Shown here: positions 47,941 to 60,651 of the stretch, one piece after another
Position numbering within the stretch: the stretch's first letter is position 1
Layout of the letters: each line of letters starts with the position of its first letter
Assembly: GCF_020085105.1 (NCBI RefSeq)
Contig: NC_058044.1
Coordinates: 25,789,206 to 25,853,205, forward strand
Direction: 5' to 3'
DNA: 64,000 bases
DNA from: Siniperca chuatsi
Taxonomy: Eukaryota > Chordata > Actinopteri > Centrarchiformes > Sinipercidae
Made by a program: the position numbers and the translations under genes
Notes under the pieces: model-generated
What the model was told of the DNA's origin: nothing
Seen by the model: only the letters and a program-made list of their open reading frames with translations
The model's database searches: none

Positions 47941-49604
47941 AAGAAGCATGTTAATGTTGTGGTGGAGTTAATAGTAACTACTGATTGGCAGTTTGATCTC
48001 TAGTACTTCACATTTAAATGTATACACTGATTGTACAGTAAATTCATGTCAAATCTTAATCTGCAAAGTAACTACAAAGTTTTGCAAAATTGTAACTAAA
48101 AACTGATCTGCTGATCTGCTCTCTCAGCTTTAAAAGATTAGGTTGCAAGGAAACCTTCAAAAGGTCATTATTAGCTGGCGGGCCTATATATTACATTTCT
48201 TTGACCAATATGAAACCTAATACCTTGTCACAGATAATATGTGCAGGTTGTGTTTTTGTGTACATAGCTACAGTACAGCTACTAACACTAACTTACAGCA
48301 ACCCAAGACAGTGTATGAAGATTTTTGTTAATTAGGCTATCATCCTTTTCACCTTTCCCATTATCTCTTATTTAAAGGTTCAATGAGATTTCAGCCTGGG
48401 TTTCACTGTACCTAATGTTCTCATCTACAGTGTGTACACTTTTGTAATTCTGTACAGTCTTACCTTACAACAAAAATCTTCACAGAAATCTTATGAAATG
48501 GATTATGAAATGGTGTGTTGTGGTCTTTCTCAGTGGATCCTTGGCATGAACAAGTTTAGCAACCTCTGGTTTAGCGTGGCAGGCCTGGAAACTTGATAGT
48601 GATGAATATTCAGTTATATTATATTATTATATTAGACCATGAAACTGTTTTGAAAGTTCACATTGTATGTAAACATTACCAATTTTCTTATCTTTACTTT
48701 GATCCTCAGAACTGTCATCAAAGTGAGTTCCTTTGTGAATTTGAGGAGGATAAGCTCCAGAAAACCATTAACACATTTAACTATTTCATGTCACTAGTTT
48801 CCAGCTTTAGGACAGACTCTCTCTGTGAATCAGCCTTGGGAGTCAGTCTGTCCAAGATCACTGTGGTAAAAATGTTAATTTCACATGTATTTCCATTCAG
48901 GATGGAGATTTTTTCCCCCCAAGGTTTATGACGCCATCATCTGGGATCTCTTTTTTTCTGATTTCTAAATAGTTTCTCCTGCTGCTAAACATCTGAGATG
49001 AGATAATAAGATTTGATTTATATATGAAAACAAGATAAATATTCTGGCAGGAATATGCTGCTTGAACACGGTCCACACCAGTAACATTTCCTGCTGAAAC
49101 AAAGTGGGATGAAACAGAACTTTCCTAGCTTCCCTTTTTTCCATGTAATTAAAATCACACAAACATATTTTTCAGATTGTCTTAGATTACTGCTGTTGCA
49201 ATGATATATTTAATGTAAGAATCATAATCATAAATGGTGACAAAAATTCACACTTCATCTTTACTCAGCTTAGTAGGCCATAGGACCAGTGAAAGAATAA
49301 CAGCCCCTATACATGCAAAAGTAGAGATCGATATGAATAATATGCAGATGAGGGGTAGGTGTTTACTGTGGTTAGTTTGTTGAAATTCCACAACCATCAC
49401 CTGAGACTATATGTGATTTGGGAAGTTCTGGCTTATGTCTGCAGCACCACCTAGTGTCCTAAATGTAGGCTGCATTACAACAGAAAGGAAGAACAGAAAG
49501 TCCAGTTTACACTGTGCAGACAACTAACACCTGGATTACTGGGACACAAAAGACAAAATCTGAATATGAGACAAGTTTAAGTTGTAGTTGTAGTTAAATT
49601 GTTT

Positions 49605-49730
49605 AAGTGTAGGGGAGTAGAAGTATACACTGGCATGAAAAGAAAATACTCAAGTACAAGTACCTCAGATTTGTACTGAATTACAGTGCTTAAGTAAATG
49701 TACTTGGTTACATTCCACCACTACATCCCA
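49605..49730. repeat. Fragment of the GTGGTGGAA repeat
   Basis: The stretch ends TTACATTCCACCACTAC, the complement of the family's terminus, after AAGTACAAGTACCTCAG-type sequence shared with the copy at 47.7 kb. Confidence 0.5.
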
Positions 49731-50417
49731 GTTGACCATGTTTATTATTGCCGATACATAGTTTCATGTACACAACACAGGACTGACCTGAGAACTAAAT
49801 GTAACAGGGTGTGCAAATGACATACATTTAGCTGCAAGGATTTGCATTTATTATCCATACATTTATATATATATAGGCTATATATATCCTTATCGTTATC
49901 TACTTATATGTAAGCATACTTTTGTCAAAACCTGTCAAAAAGTATTTTAAAGGTTATGTTGATATAATTTTTATGTAGACAACTATTTAAAAAATAATAA
50001 TACATCCGCAGAGCTTTTAGAGAGGTGCAGAATAAAAGTATCACTTTTCCATTTTTAAAATTTTGACGGGTCCAAAATTAATGTTTTGTTTGTTTCTGTG
50101 TGAGATGTCTGACAATTAGTTCCTGCTTCTAACAAGTCTTGTGAGCCAATAGTATAACGACGTTGGTATCACGTGGTATAGTTAGTGTGGAAAAAACGGA
50201 CACTGAAGTTAGCACATTAGCTATCTTAGCCTAATCGTCCATTAAAGTTATGCATATTTAAACAAAATAAACAACAACTACCAACAGGCATAGTCCTTAA
50301 AACCTTAACTAATGTGTTGTCACCGTTTAGATTGTCAAAATTAGAAAAATAACAGCTTCAATCCCTAAAGAGCTACGTTAGCTTTAGTGACGGTTGCGTC
50401 CAGTTACCTACCGTTAT

Positions 50418-50870
50418 GCTGTGTTCACACTACCGGAGACAAACCATCAGGCTACATGTCATTTTCAATGGAAGCCGGCGACATGAAGCTACAAACTGAC
50501 TCCGACACTTGTCGCTGGGTGACAGGCGTGACACAATGAAAGGTGGCTCCAATGACACGGTTTAGCGTCCACCAAGCATCTGATTTTGTTTCACCGGTCC
50601 CACTCTGTTCTGTGCTGTCTAAAGAAATGGAAGAAAAAAGTATTTTTACTGTTGCTGAGGCTGGCTACCGGAGCACCAGGTATGTAACGTGTATTTTTAA
50701 ATGCACAATGCCTAGCTAGCTGTGGTACTGTGTTATTTAGCTACGTTTGGTGAAACTATGCTAGTCAACGAGCGACTGAGCAAAACTTCAACGGCGACGC
50801 AGCGACATTGCAGCTGGCCACACGTGGCCGTTTTGTAGGTTTGGCGCTGGTAGTCTGATCACACCATGAG
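50418..50870. mobile_element. Non-autonomous inverted-ended element
   Basis: The left end CTGTGTTCACACTACCGG and the right end, complement of GCTGGTAGTCTGATCACACC, are imperfect inverted repeats about 450 bp apart. It contains short open stretches but no recognisable transposase. A PIF/Harbinger relation is possible but not shown. Confidence 0.4.
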
Positions 50871-52339
50871 TCTCACTCCACTCGACCATGAAATATGCGA
50901 GTTGTGCAACGAACCGGCAACCACTGGAATAAAATGGGGGGCGCGTCATCTAGTGGCTGGATGTTGTCAAAGTTATCAATAGCACCTTTAATATAAAGGC
51001 AATCTGCATGACTGATGAATATGTTTCTTTGTATTTATGCGTTATCACCACTAGGTGGCAGCATTGAATCTACAGTATACAGACCATGTGTGATACTATC
51101 TGTCTAGCAGTGTGTTTTTTTTTTTTTTTGTTGTTCCAGACAAACAACCCCACAATAACAACGAAGATCCCATGTACTGACAGACCATGGACAGCGGTGT
51201 ATTACTGAAGCGGTGAAATAATTACAAGTTGATACACAGACCGTGTCTTGGGTGGGAATCCCCACCGATGTAATCTTCACTGAGTTAGGAGTTATAGTAT
51301 AAGTAATAGCACCTACTTGTCTAAGTTGCATCCATACCCTTTGCCTCTGATGAGGAAAATACCTTAAACAGAAAGATCTTAGTCATTTTTTTAAATTTAA
51401 TTTCATTCTTCCTGCTTTCTAAAACACATGTCCAGCAGCAAAACATGGAAAGATATAGAACATGTTTTGACTGATCCAGTAACTTGACACATCCTGTGTT
51501 AATAAAATCAGTGAGGATGTGAAGATGAAAGTTGGTGACCTTTGACCTTTGAGTTCCTCAATTCCCTGGTCCACAGATACCCTCAGGCCTCCCTGACCAT
51601 AGTCGCAAAATGAAAAGTGAAAGTGCTATTTATTGTTTGGTCTCAATTATCACATTTCTGAATCTCTAAACCTTTTTCAAAAACATGAAGTTACAGCTTC
51701 CACAGCATCTTAGAAGGCACACAACTTCTCTCCTCTCTTTTAGTTTTTTGACAGACACACGGCTCTTCTCAAAGCATTGTGGGTTCAGATTAAAAAGCCC
51801 AGAGGGATGCTGGGTCACAGTGTGGCCATGAGGAGGAGAAACCCAGTGTCTTATCTCTTTTCTCCAGGCTGTACGACTCAGCATAATAAACAACTTAAAA
51901 CCCTCACACCATTGTTCGCACAATAAGAGGTCTGTATCGGGCCTCCATGGCCAATGGCATTCATGTTTCCTAACAATACATTAGCCAGCAGCGCATGGAA
52001 CAGCTGTATAGCAGGAAATCGTGTAGAGGAAAAGTTGATTAATTAGTATGTTCATTCATGTTTGGATAAAAAGCCATTTTAGAATGCTTATTTAAAGGAA
52101 ACATCTCTCTTTTCTAGATGTTTCCAGTAGGCTCTCGCTCATGTGGTCGAGGAGAATATTATGCATGAGGGAAACTTGTAGAAAACCACACACATAAGCA
52201 CGTTTTAATCCAAAACTGCCACACAATAAATGTCATAACCATCCATAATTTCAGGAGACTAAGCCTAGGAAATTGTATGTACGAATGCACTTGTGTGTGT
52301 GAATGTGTGTGTGGTTGCACTGGTTGTAAATTGATCCCT

Positions 52340-52698
52340 CCTACTCTCGCTAGTTCGTTGTGCAGAGGAGGGGCGAGGAGGAGGGGGAGGGAGGAGGAGG
52401 AGGAGGAGGAGGAGGGGGGAGCCGAAGCAGGAAGGAAGGCAGGCAGAGAGGGAAGGGAGGCAGGCTGTGAATGCTAACAAGCCCCGTCGTAATCATACAG
52501 CTCCGTAGGTAGGGTTTGATAAAACGTCTTGCAATGGAGAGGAACGACGACCACTATTAAACACCTACTATGCGCCAGTGCCGCGTTCGCCCTGTGCGCG
52601 TGCAGCAGCCTCACCGTAGTCGGCACGTTTGATCAGAAAAACCGTCTTTTTCCGCTGAGTGAAATGTATCGCGACTGCTCGGGATTCACATTCTGACA
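52340..52698 (+). promoter_or_regulatory. Probable 5' UTR and promoter of the GRK gene
   Basis: This stretch before the GRK start codon contains a GGA/GGGA-rich purine tract (52373-52440) and then a CpG-rich part (52560-52640), both typical of a housekeeping-type vertebrate promoter and 5' leader. No TATA box stands out. The GRK gene and tom1 are divergent, with starts 5.8 kb apart. Confidence 0.4.
52373..52440. repeat. GGA/GAG purine-rich tract
   Basis: GGAGGA units in the presumed GRK promoter/leader; open frames across it are low-complexity. Confidence 0.85.
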
Positions 52699-52750
52699 AT
52701 GGAGATTGAAAATATCGTGGCCAACACGGTTCTCCTGAAGGCAAGAGAAG
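52699..52750 (+). CDS. First coding exon of a GRK4/5/6-subfamily G-protein-coupled receptor kinase (partial)
   Basis: The exon codes MEIENIVANTVLLKAREG and stops at a donor, GAAG/GTAAGC, in phase 1. The human GRK5 and GRK6 N terminus is MELENIVANTVLLKAREG, and the first coding intron of these genes falls at this point. GRKs phosphorylate activated receptors and lead to arrestin binding; this N-terminal helix contacts the receptor. I could not find exon 2 (the start of the RGS-like region, rich in Gly/Lys with HISQC) in the 11 kb that follow, so the rest of the gene lies beyond the window. That fits the long first intron known for GRK5. The sequence is too short to choose grk5 or grk6. Confidence 0.88.
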
Positions 52751-53584
52751 GTAAGCACCGCTAAATGGCTAAAAGAAAAAAAAAATAAATGTATTTTTTT
52801 TTCTTCCCCACCTCAACGTCATGGTCATAGACGAGCCTGAGCTTTCGGCTGTCCTCCTTGGGATTTATGCTTTCTCTGTCTCCCATCCCTGTGCAGCGCT
52901 TTGTCTCCGGGCAAACACCGAACATATACCGTTGAAATCAGCTGTTTGTACGCTAACAACACACATATTTACCGGGCAGGTTAACATAAGGCCCAGCAGG
53001 CTGGAGATGAACAACGCAGGGAGTGTTTGCAGCATCGCGCTTAGATGGCAGCGTTACATTAGAGGCTGTCGAGCAAATTTTTTCACACGAGCACCAGTGG
53101 TTTTGTGGATATTTACAATTTGCGATGACATAACGGTTATTTAATGGTATTCACGTTAGATGGTATTGAGTGGACCAAGATATAGCTGCGCAGTGGGGCT
53201 CTGCGCCTCAGTACAGCCTCCTTCCTACCTGTCATTGTAGGTTTCGGTGTGTTTAAAGCCCAATTAGGAATGTAAAGTATACGTGTGGTATTATTTGACT
53301 CAAAAATATGCATTGCCGGTTGGTTGTTGATTAGGAGCTACTGTGAGGGAGGAATGATATTATAGAGGAGGTTTTCGATGCACTGGGAGACTGGAAGAAG
53401 GCCCACCGTACCCCGGCGGCCCAGGTGCTATAAGCCCCGGGTGTGCACGCTGCTCAGTGGGGCCGGTGATCCCGCGGCACCTGGAGGTGGAAAAGAGGCG
53501 CGTATCCATCTGTTTTCCAGGAGACGGCAGAGCCGAGAGGCTACTTTGTCGCCAGCGAGTGAGTGGCTGATGGTGTGCGAATAA

Positions 53585-55611
53585 AATGGATCAACTTGCA
53601 CAACATCCTCTGAGGCCATAGACCCTGCTGCTGGTGTCCAATCCGACTGGAAGAGAAGAAAAAAAACACACAAGTGGAAACCCTTGAGCAGTAATAACAC
53701 CTTTTTACCCTCCTCTGGCAGCTGATACAGTGTACACCCACCCTGCGCCCACTCACTGCACTCTAGTAGATCGAGAAGTGGCCAATGGTATGCCACTAGC
53801 GGTTCATCGGCATATGCCGGTCCCTAGACTGATATGCCGCTCGTGTTCCACCGGCACATACCGTTTCCTAACGGCAGGTGCCGCTTGAAAGTGATAGGCC
53901 ACTGTCAGACTGTCACACAGTACCGCCCACCGATGCATATGCAAATATAATGAGGCTGAGCTAGTTTTACGACAAGTGCTGCCGTAAATGTTCGTTTTTT
54001 TCCGTCTTTATTGACAATCTAGCCCAACAGGGATGCTGTAAATATAGGAAAGTAAAAGTTCTTCTCATCCGTTCTGCTGTTGGGATATGTGCTGATGCTT
54101 TTGAAATGACAGTAAAGTAAATATATCCATGCCGATGTACCCAAAGCTAATATTAGAGCGAGCCTTAGCTAACATGGCTGCTGTTAGCCTAGCCACCATA
54201 GCCAGTCTGACTAATTCATAACAGAAATTTTGAACCAACTAACCAAATCATACTTGTATTATTTTTAGTATGTTTAATGTATTAGAAGGACACGATCAAA
54301 CACTAGGCTACATCATGTAAAACTCGATGTCGCAGAACATTAACCAGGCATAGGCCTATGTCTGGAATATTATTTATTATTCACCATAAATACTTGAATG
54401 AGTAACCGGTTGCGTAGATGTGATTGGCATAGACATCGGGGTATTTTCTCACTATGATCTATCTTTGGATAGTCTGAAATGACAATGTGTGTATGCAATC
54501 AGAAATCAGAAATACTTTATTGATCCCCGAGGGGAAACTCTTCTGTTACAGCTGCTCACTATCACGTCAGGGCACACAGGGATAGAAGTTCTAAGCAAAA
54601 TCAGAATATAATACACTATAATACAGCTAAGATAAATTTGCTTACCAGATGTCTATGTAGTGCCCCCTCCTGGCAGATATAGGAACCTGCCTCTGCAGAT
54701 TCACACCAATGTTGGAATTTACAGTAAAACGAAATCAGGTGCGGTCAGTTAATTACTTCCACGACATAAAGGCTGTCCTCTCTGAGCTGCACGTGAGCAC
54801 TGACAAAACTGTAGGATGGGATACTTCCCACTAGTACTAGCTAGCTACCCTCCAAGAAATAGGAAAGAAACAGAATTGCTTATTTGAAAACGTTACTAAA
54901 TAACTGATTATCTGAATTGCAAAACTAACGCGTTATGTTACTTGTTACAACAAAAAAGTAATCTGAGTACTCCAATGCATTACTTTGTAGCTCGTTACCC
55001 CCAACACTGATCAGGTACATCAATACATACACACATTGTCATTTCAGACTATTCAAAGATAGATCATAGTGACAAAATACCCTGACGTCTTTGCCAATCA
55101 TATCTATCTAAAACACATATCCCAACAGCACAGATGAGAAAAACGTATACATTCCTATATTTACGGCGCTGTGTTGGGCTACATTGTCAATAAAGACAGA
55201 AAAAAATTTACGGCAGCACTTGTCGTAAAACTAGCTCAACCTCATTATATTTGCATATGCATCGGTGGGCGGTACTGGTGTGACAGTCTGACAGTGGCCT
55301 ATCACTTTCAAGCGGCACCTGCCGTTAGGAAACGGTATGTGCCGGTGGAACACGAGCGGCATATCAGTCTAGGGACCGGCATATGCCGATGAACCGCTAG
55401 TGGCATACCATTGGCCACTTCTCGATCTACTAGAGTGCAGTGAGTGGGCGCAGGGTGGGTGTACACTGTATCAGCTGCCAGAGGAGGGTAAAAAGGTGTT
55501 ATTACTGCTCAAGGGTTTCCACTTGTGTGTTTTTTTTCTTCTCTTCCAGTCGGATTGGACACCAGCAGCAGGGTCTATGGCCTCAGAGGATGTTGTGCAA
55601 GTTGATCCATT
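53585..55611. mobile_element. 2-kb foldback (inverted-repeat) element in GRK intron 1
   Basis: Two long inverted arms: 53585 to about 54100 plus about 54405-54497 on the left, and about 55012-55611 on the right. The arms match almost base for base; the outer ends both read AATGGATCAACTTG going inward. The left arm has about 300 bp with no partner in the right arm (about 54100-54405), i.e. an insertion there or a loss from the other side. The loop (54498-55011) includes a LINE/SINE-like tail. The two arms give the same open frame in opposite directions (beginning MAYHWPLLDLLECSEWAQGG), so that frame is probably not a gene. No clear target-site duplication was seen. The family is unknown: it may be a non-autonomous DNA transposon or an inverted duplication. 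Confidence 0.75.
54500..54620. repeat. LINE/SINE-like tail in the loop of the foldback element
   Basis: AATACTTTATTGATCCCCGA occurs as in the 47.9 kb copy, followed by TAAGCAAAATCAGAATAT-type sequence. It lies between the two arms, so it either came with the element or inserted into it. Confidence 0.5.
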
Positions 55612-58600
55612 ACATAGTACATGGCTTGGGTGTCGTGGTTCAGTGTGCGTATACAGAGGCCTTCCCTGCTTATGGTTTGCATTATATTCGGAGTGCGTTT
55701 CAGTTCAAGACTAAACACCAACACTGCTGTGAAATGGATTATCCACAGCAGCAGTGAATCCATTTCATAGCAGCAGCTGCTCCTTATGAGGCAGCAGGCT
55801 TTCCTTTACCTGCCGTTAAATGGTGCTTAGCATTGTCAAGAGTGTGACCCCGTGGGGTTATTGTACTCCGATTGGATCTACAGGCTCAATACCTATCAGT
55901 GTCCTCAGTTTTATATCACCAGAGGCTCCAAAAGGCCCTCAGTGATAAGTGTGAGTGCATGAACCAGAGAGTGGAAGGAATCTGGTATGTCTCAATATGT
56001 TGCCCAAGTTTCACCATGTTATACTTGGCTTCAAAGGTAAGATTTGTGATGAAACATTTGTTAATTAATCAATTGGTCATTTGACAGAAAATTGATATTG
56101 TGAATTTTACAATTATAAATAATTATTTAGTCGTTAATTAAGTTAAAATACTAAACAGCTAATTGTTCTCATACCTTATTTTTCTATGTTGTATACAATT
56201 CAACAAAAAATAAATAAAATCAATAGATTTATCAATAAAGAAAACAGTCAGTACCTGCAGTCTTAATAAGGCTTTTTGATATAGTTGGTATTGCATGGAC
56301 CCTCCTCTGCCACTTAAAACATGTTGAGTATATAATTTTTTTTTTTTATATTTCTCCCTGCTATACCATTCACTGTGTTAATTAGCACTCAGATTAAAAC
56401 AGCTAATTGCTCCCAATTTATCCCTTTAAGGTGCACAGGAGACTAATTTGATTTTAATTAGCCTTTCCAGAGGTGGGTGTTTGCAGCTGTCAAAGTGTTT
56501 CAGTATGTCACAGTGACAGTTGTCAACACTGGCAGTATCAGTTGTGGAGCAAAACCCCACCTTTTTAAACACACAAATTCAGACAGAAAACTGCTGCTGT
56601 GGATCAGAGATCAGCTGCCTTTTTTTTTATTCAAGAGTTTCTCTTTGATCACCTTCATGCTACATGGCATCAAAGCCTCTGCACACAGAACGGTGCAGGG
56701 AGGCCGTCTACCAGCTGCATGAGCTTGGGTCCAAGCCACTGAGTCAGCGAGAGTTTCATAGTTTCAACAATCATAGGTTTTGTTTGTTTGCCGATATTGA
56801 GCATTCTCCACCCCAGAATTAACTCTTGATTAATAAGGTCATCCTACACGTCCTATTAGTGCCTAGAAAACTTTTGAGTCTGGTCACAAGATGCTCATAA
56901 CCGTTGACTTTGGTTAACGTTAACTCACCTGCTGATGTGAAACTGGGTGGCCACAGTGAGAAGCGTTGTGACAGGGTGTGTCCAGTTTGCCACAGTTGAA
57001 ATGACACGTCAAGGGAAGTGGTTTGGTGTTGTAGAGATGACACTGCTTCTGCCACTCCCCACCCCTGCCTCTGTGAAAGTTATACATACATTTGGTACAA
57101 AATGGGGAAAGGAAATCCACCACATTTACAGCATTTAGATGTTTCCTTTGCCTTAGGGCCGCTCATACTGCAAGAGATGACAGTTGCATGACGTGACAGC
57201 ATTCTACAGTCAGAGAAAGTAATTGCTATAGCTCCCCTGAGAATATATTGGAAAATTTTGGGAATGGTGTTTTTGAGAATACCAAGAGGATAACTTTTGG
57301 CATAGATGCAGCCCACAGTTTATGTGGATGTAAAAGCTCAGCCAAGCATTAGTTATTTTCAACACAGCGGAATGATTCCACATGGTCTCATACAGTATAA
57401 GATCAGAAGTATCTCATCAGTAATTGACAGTCTAAACCCTTTTCACGTTAATTAGTACTCATATTCAATATTTACCTATGAATTTTAGAATCTGACTTAT
57501 ATATTGGAGGGCCTGCGTTGGTGGCTAATATTGTTTTATCACAGACTGTACTGGTGCATATATTGGCTGATATTCACAGAAAACTTGTAGTACATAATGC
57601 AGTTAAAAGCACTTGAGATAATTTAGAAACGGTGTTATCATAGTTTGTCCCGCAGACTCCACTGTTTACAATAGTTTGCGACACCTGAGTTGGCAGAGCA
57701 CCCTATCATAGCGGAGCAGATGGTGGTGTGAAGTCTGTGGAGAAAACCGATGTTTACTCTTAAGCTGTAAAATATCCTGCCTCCATTACACATATTTGTC
57801 AGAGCTCTTTAATAGCCAAACTGGAGGGTGCTTTCAATCAATTTCACATAAAAAAAAGATGGTTTATATGAAACGGGAAACAATTTTTCATACAAACTGA
57901 CATGTTTCTTGTAGCTGAATATACCGTTGTATCCCAATTAGGAAGCAAGCTGTGCTGAATAGCCACTGGAACATTTATGCGAGACATATTTTTCCTCTTT
58001 TGGACCTGAAAAGTCAACAGATATTAACCCTAATCTTAACCATGATGCTGTAAACAATTAAAACATTGCTGAACTTGTAAATTTCTTCGAGAAATCCACC
58101 CCTGAATGTTCTGGCATTGTTAGAAATCAGCAGTCTGCACGTTGCAGGAATTATTTTGTGAAACTGTTGCAATTTTTCCTTCTGGGCATGACAGATGACA
58201 ACTATGTTATATAAATTGATAATAAATTAAAACAACTAAAACATAGAATTTAACTATTTTTAACTAGACATTTGGGCTTTAGTACAATGTGTCTGTATTA
58301 TATGATCTGCTGAAAGATAATGTCTTAAACTATTAAGGCTTTAGCACTCACTGTATTGCACACTGCTTTGTTTTGAGTGAAGATGTACCACCTAGGCAAG
58401 AAGAGGATCTGGGTATTGTAGTTTTGTAGGGGACCTAGCACCTGAGGAATTATTAGATTGGACGTACTGACAAAATCAGGTCAGTTGGTTAGTCAGATTT
58501 AATGATATCTGTATGTTTGCATTCTCAAAGGACATTTCCCAGAATGCCCTTTGAGAGCCGATGTTTACTTGTTGCATTCAGCTGTGAGTTATAAATATAG

Positions 58601-60628
58601 TAGGTGTAGAGAGCAGTGGTGGGTGCATGGTCAGAGCATAACAGAAAGAGCTCTTCCAGTTGGGAAAAGTTAGTTGCACCCCATAGTCAAAACACAACAT
58701 GTCGGATGTCTGCAATGCATTCTGGTCTATTGAGGTTTACTGTAAGTTAAAAACCTGGTTTCTGCTCAAAGTTTGTAAAATTTCAAATGTGAAGTGCTGT
58801 CACCAAAACCTGAAGACTTGATGTTTCCTTAGCTTAAAAAAAATCTGTAATTAAGCTTTAATATAGCTGCACTGGTGATGTATTGATGTGACTTTAAGTT
58901 TTCTGCATTTGGGAATAGGCAACATGCGCTATGCAGAAGTACACAATTGCCTCAAAAATGTTGTTGGATGAAATCAAAATTTTAATTTTGACTTGAGAAA
59001 AATAGCCAGCTTCAGTGAAAAACTGGTGAACCATCATTTTATGGCTGTCACTGACTTTGGTCTGAGTTCATAAGATTCTTCTGTGCTAAGAAACAAAGAA
59101 AATATCCAAAGGGCAGAGAGGAACAGTTATTACTCTTTAATACAAACTTGTATGCAACAGGGACATGAACATATATTCACCACTTATTACATTTCCACAC
59201 ATATATTTTCATATTCAAATGTAAAGAGTGACTAGACATAAAGGGCATTTCACCCCTCTTAATTCTCTTCCTGGAATCAAATTTCACTAGATCTTTTTCT
59301 GCTGTTCATTCCTACTGTCTTCATAAAAAGGAAGGAATGTGGACAGTCCAGTGCTCACATTCCTCTGACAAACAGAAGAAACTTTAATCCTGCTCAAATA
59401 ACTCATTTCCACCTTACAAGTTGGAAGCTTTAATTTATTTATTTATTTATTTTTGCCAAAGAACATTACAGATGTAATTGGCTATTCCTCTGCTGTTGGT
59501 GTCACCAACCTCTCTCTGGCCCCTCTCCACCACCCTTCAAATTGTAGGCTAGCAGGTCCTCTCAGACCACTTGTGAGGGTTTGCCTCTGACGTTAGCCAG
59601 CGTAGCTTTATTAGCTTTGTGGTCATAGCTGGGCTAACACTTGTTGTCATCACTCTGGGGTGTTTCCTCCAGCTGAGGCTCATAAAACACTTTGCTTTGT
59701 GACTGTCCCTTGATGTGGGACTCATTTTACAGTTATTACACCCACAAATGGGCTGTGTGGACAACGAGATGCAGTGTGTTGCGTATGGAGCTCTGCTGCA
59801 TGGCGCTGGCAGCAACACTTAGCTGGGTGGCTACTGGGATGTTCATTAGCACAATTTCTTGGCAAGCTGACTAAGCATGAAGAGGCACTCTTTGAGGCAC
59901 TTTGTGAACATCATAGGACGTTGTTCCAGCTGCCTTATTAAATGTTAAACAGGCGTTCTTCCTATGAGAACTCAGCTGTCAGCCTGATTTTAAAAATGTT
60001 GAGTGTATTTACAAGTTCTTATGGTTCAAATAAAGATTTAGTTTCTCTAAAAAGAGTTTTTAGAGGTCTGGCAGAGTCAAAGTCTTAAAGCAAGTGTATT
60101 AAATGTCAAAGGCCCTTCATGCTTTATCACTTTGCCTTTTTAAAACATTCCTGGAGTCACAATTTTGGTGTCTGCCCTTGGTCAAATTTAATGTTGGTCC
60201 TGCCTTCAAATATGACTTGAAGGTGTTGTCTTATCAAAGATAATCCTCAAGGTGTAATATGTGCTATGTGTTCCAGACCCAAGGGCTCAATGCTGGAGAG
60301 GTGTTCCTGCTCTTTCAGTGTGGCCATGAAATTAACCAGTGGGCCCTTCATCTGAGAGACAGCTGTAGATAACATATAGATGATTAACCTTTCAGTTTGT
60401 CCTCTTACACACTCTAGCTCAAGTTTAGTCTCACCATGTTCCCTCGCCGTCCTTCCCTCCCCCTTCTCCCTCAAGACACTGGGAAAACAAGGGTCAGTTT
60501 TCAAGCACGTCTCGGCTAGATTTAATGGAATATCTTGAACACAGAGAGATGGGGCAGAGGAAGGGAAGGTCTTGCAAAACACCACAGCACGCTGCTGGAA
60601 TGAGCATGAGCGTATGCTTATGTGCAAC

Positions 60629-60651
60629 GTGTGTGTGTGTGTGTGTGTGTG
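60629..60651. repeat. (GT)n microsatellite
   Basis: About eleven GT units in GRK intron 1. Confidence 0.95.

Larger units (their letters stand above)
46875..52339. other. Divergent intergenic region between tom1 and the GRK gene
   Basis: Contains the GTGGTGGAA repeats, a LINE/SINE tail, an inverted-ended element at 50.4-50.9 kb, and unique AT-rich sequence. No exon was seen. The tom1 promoter should lie just right of 46874. Confidence 0.5.

Noticed and set aside
53428-55714. Matching open frames (MAYHWPLL) in opposite directions
   Set aside because: They are mirror images from the two arms of the foldback element; no host-gene family recognised, so not called as genes.
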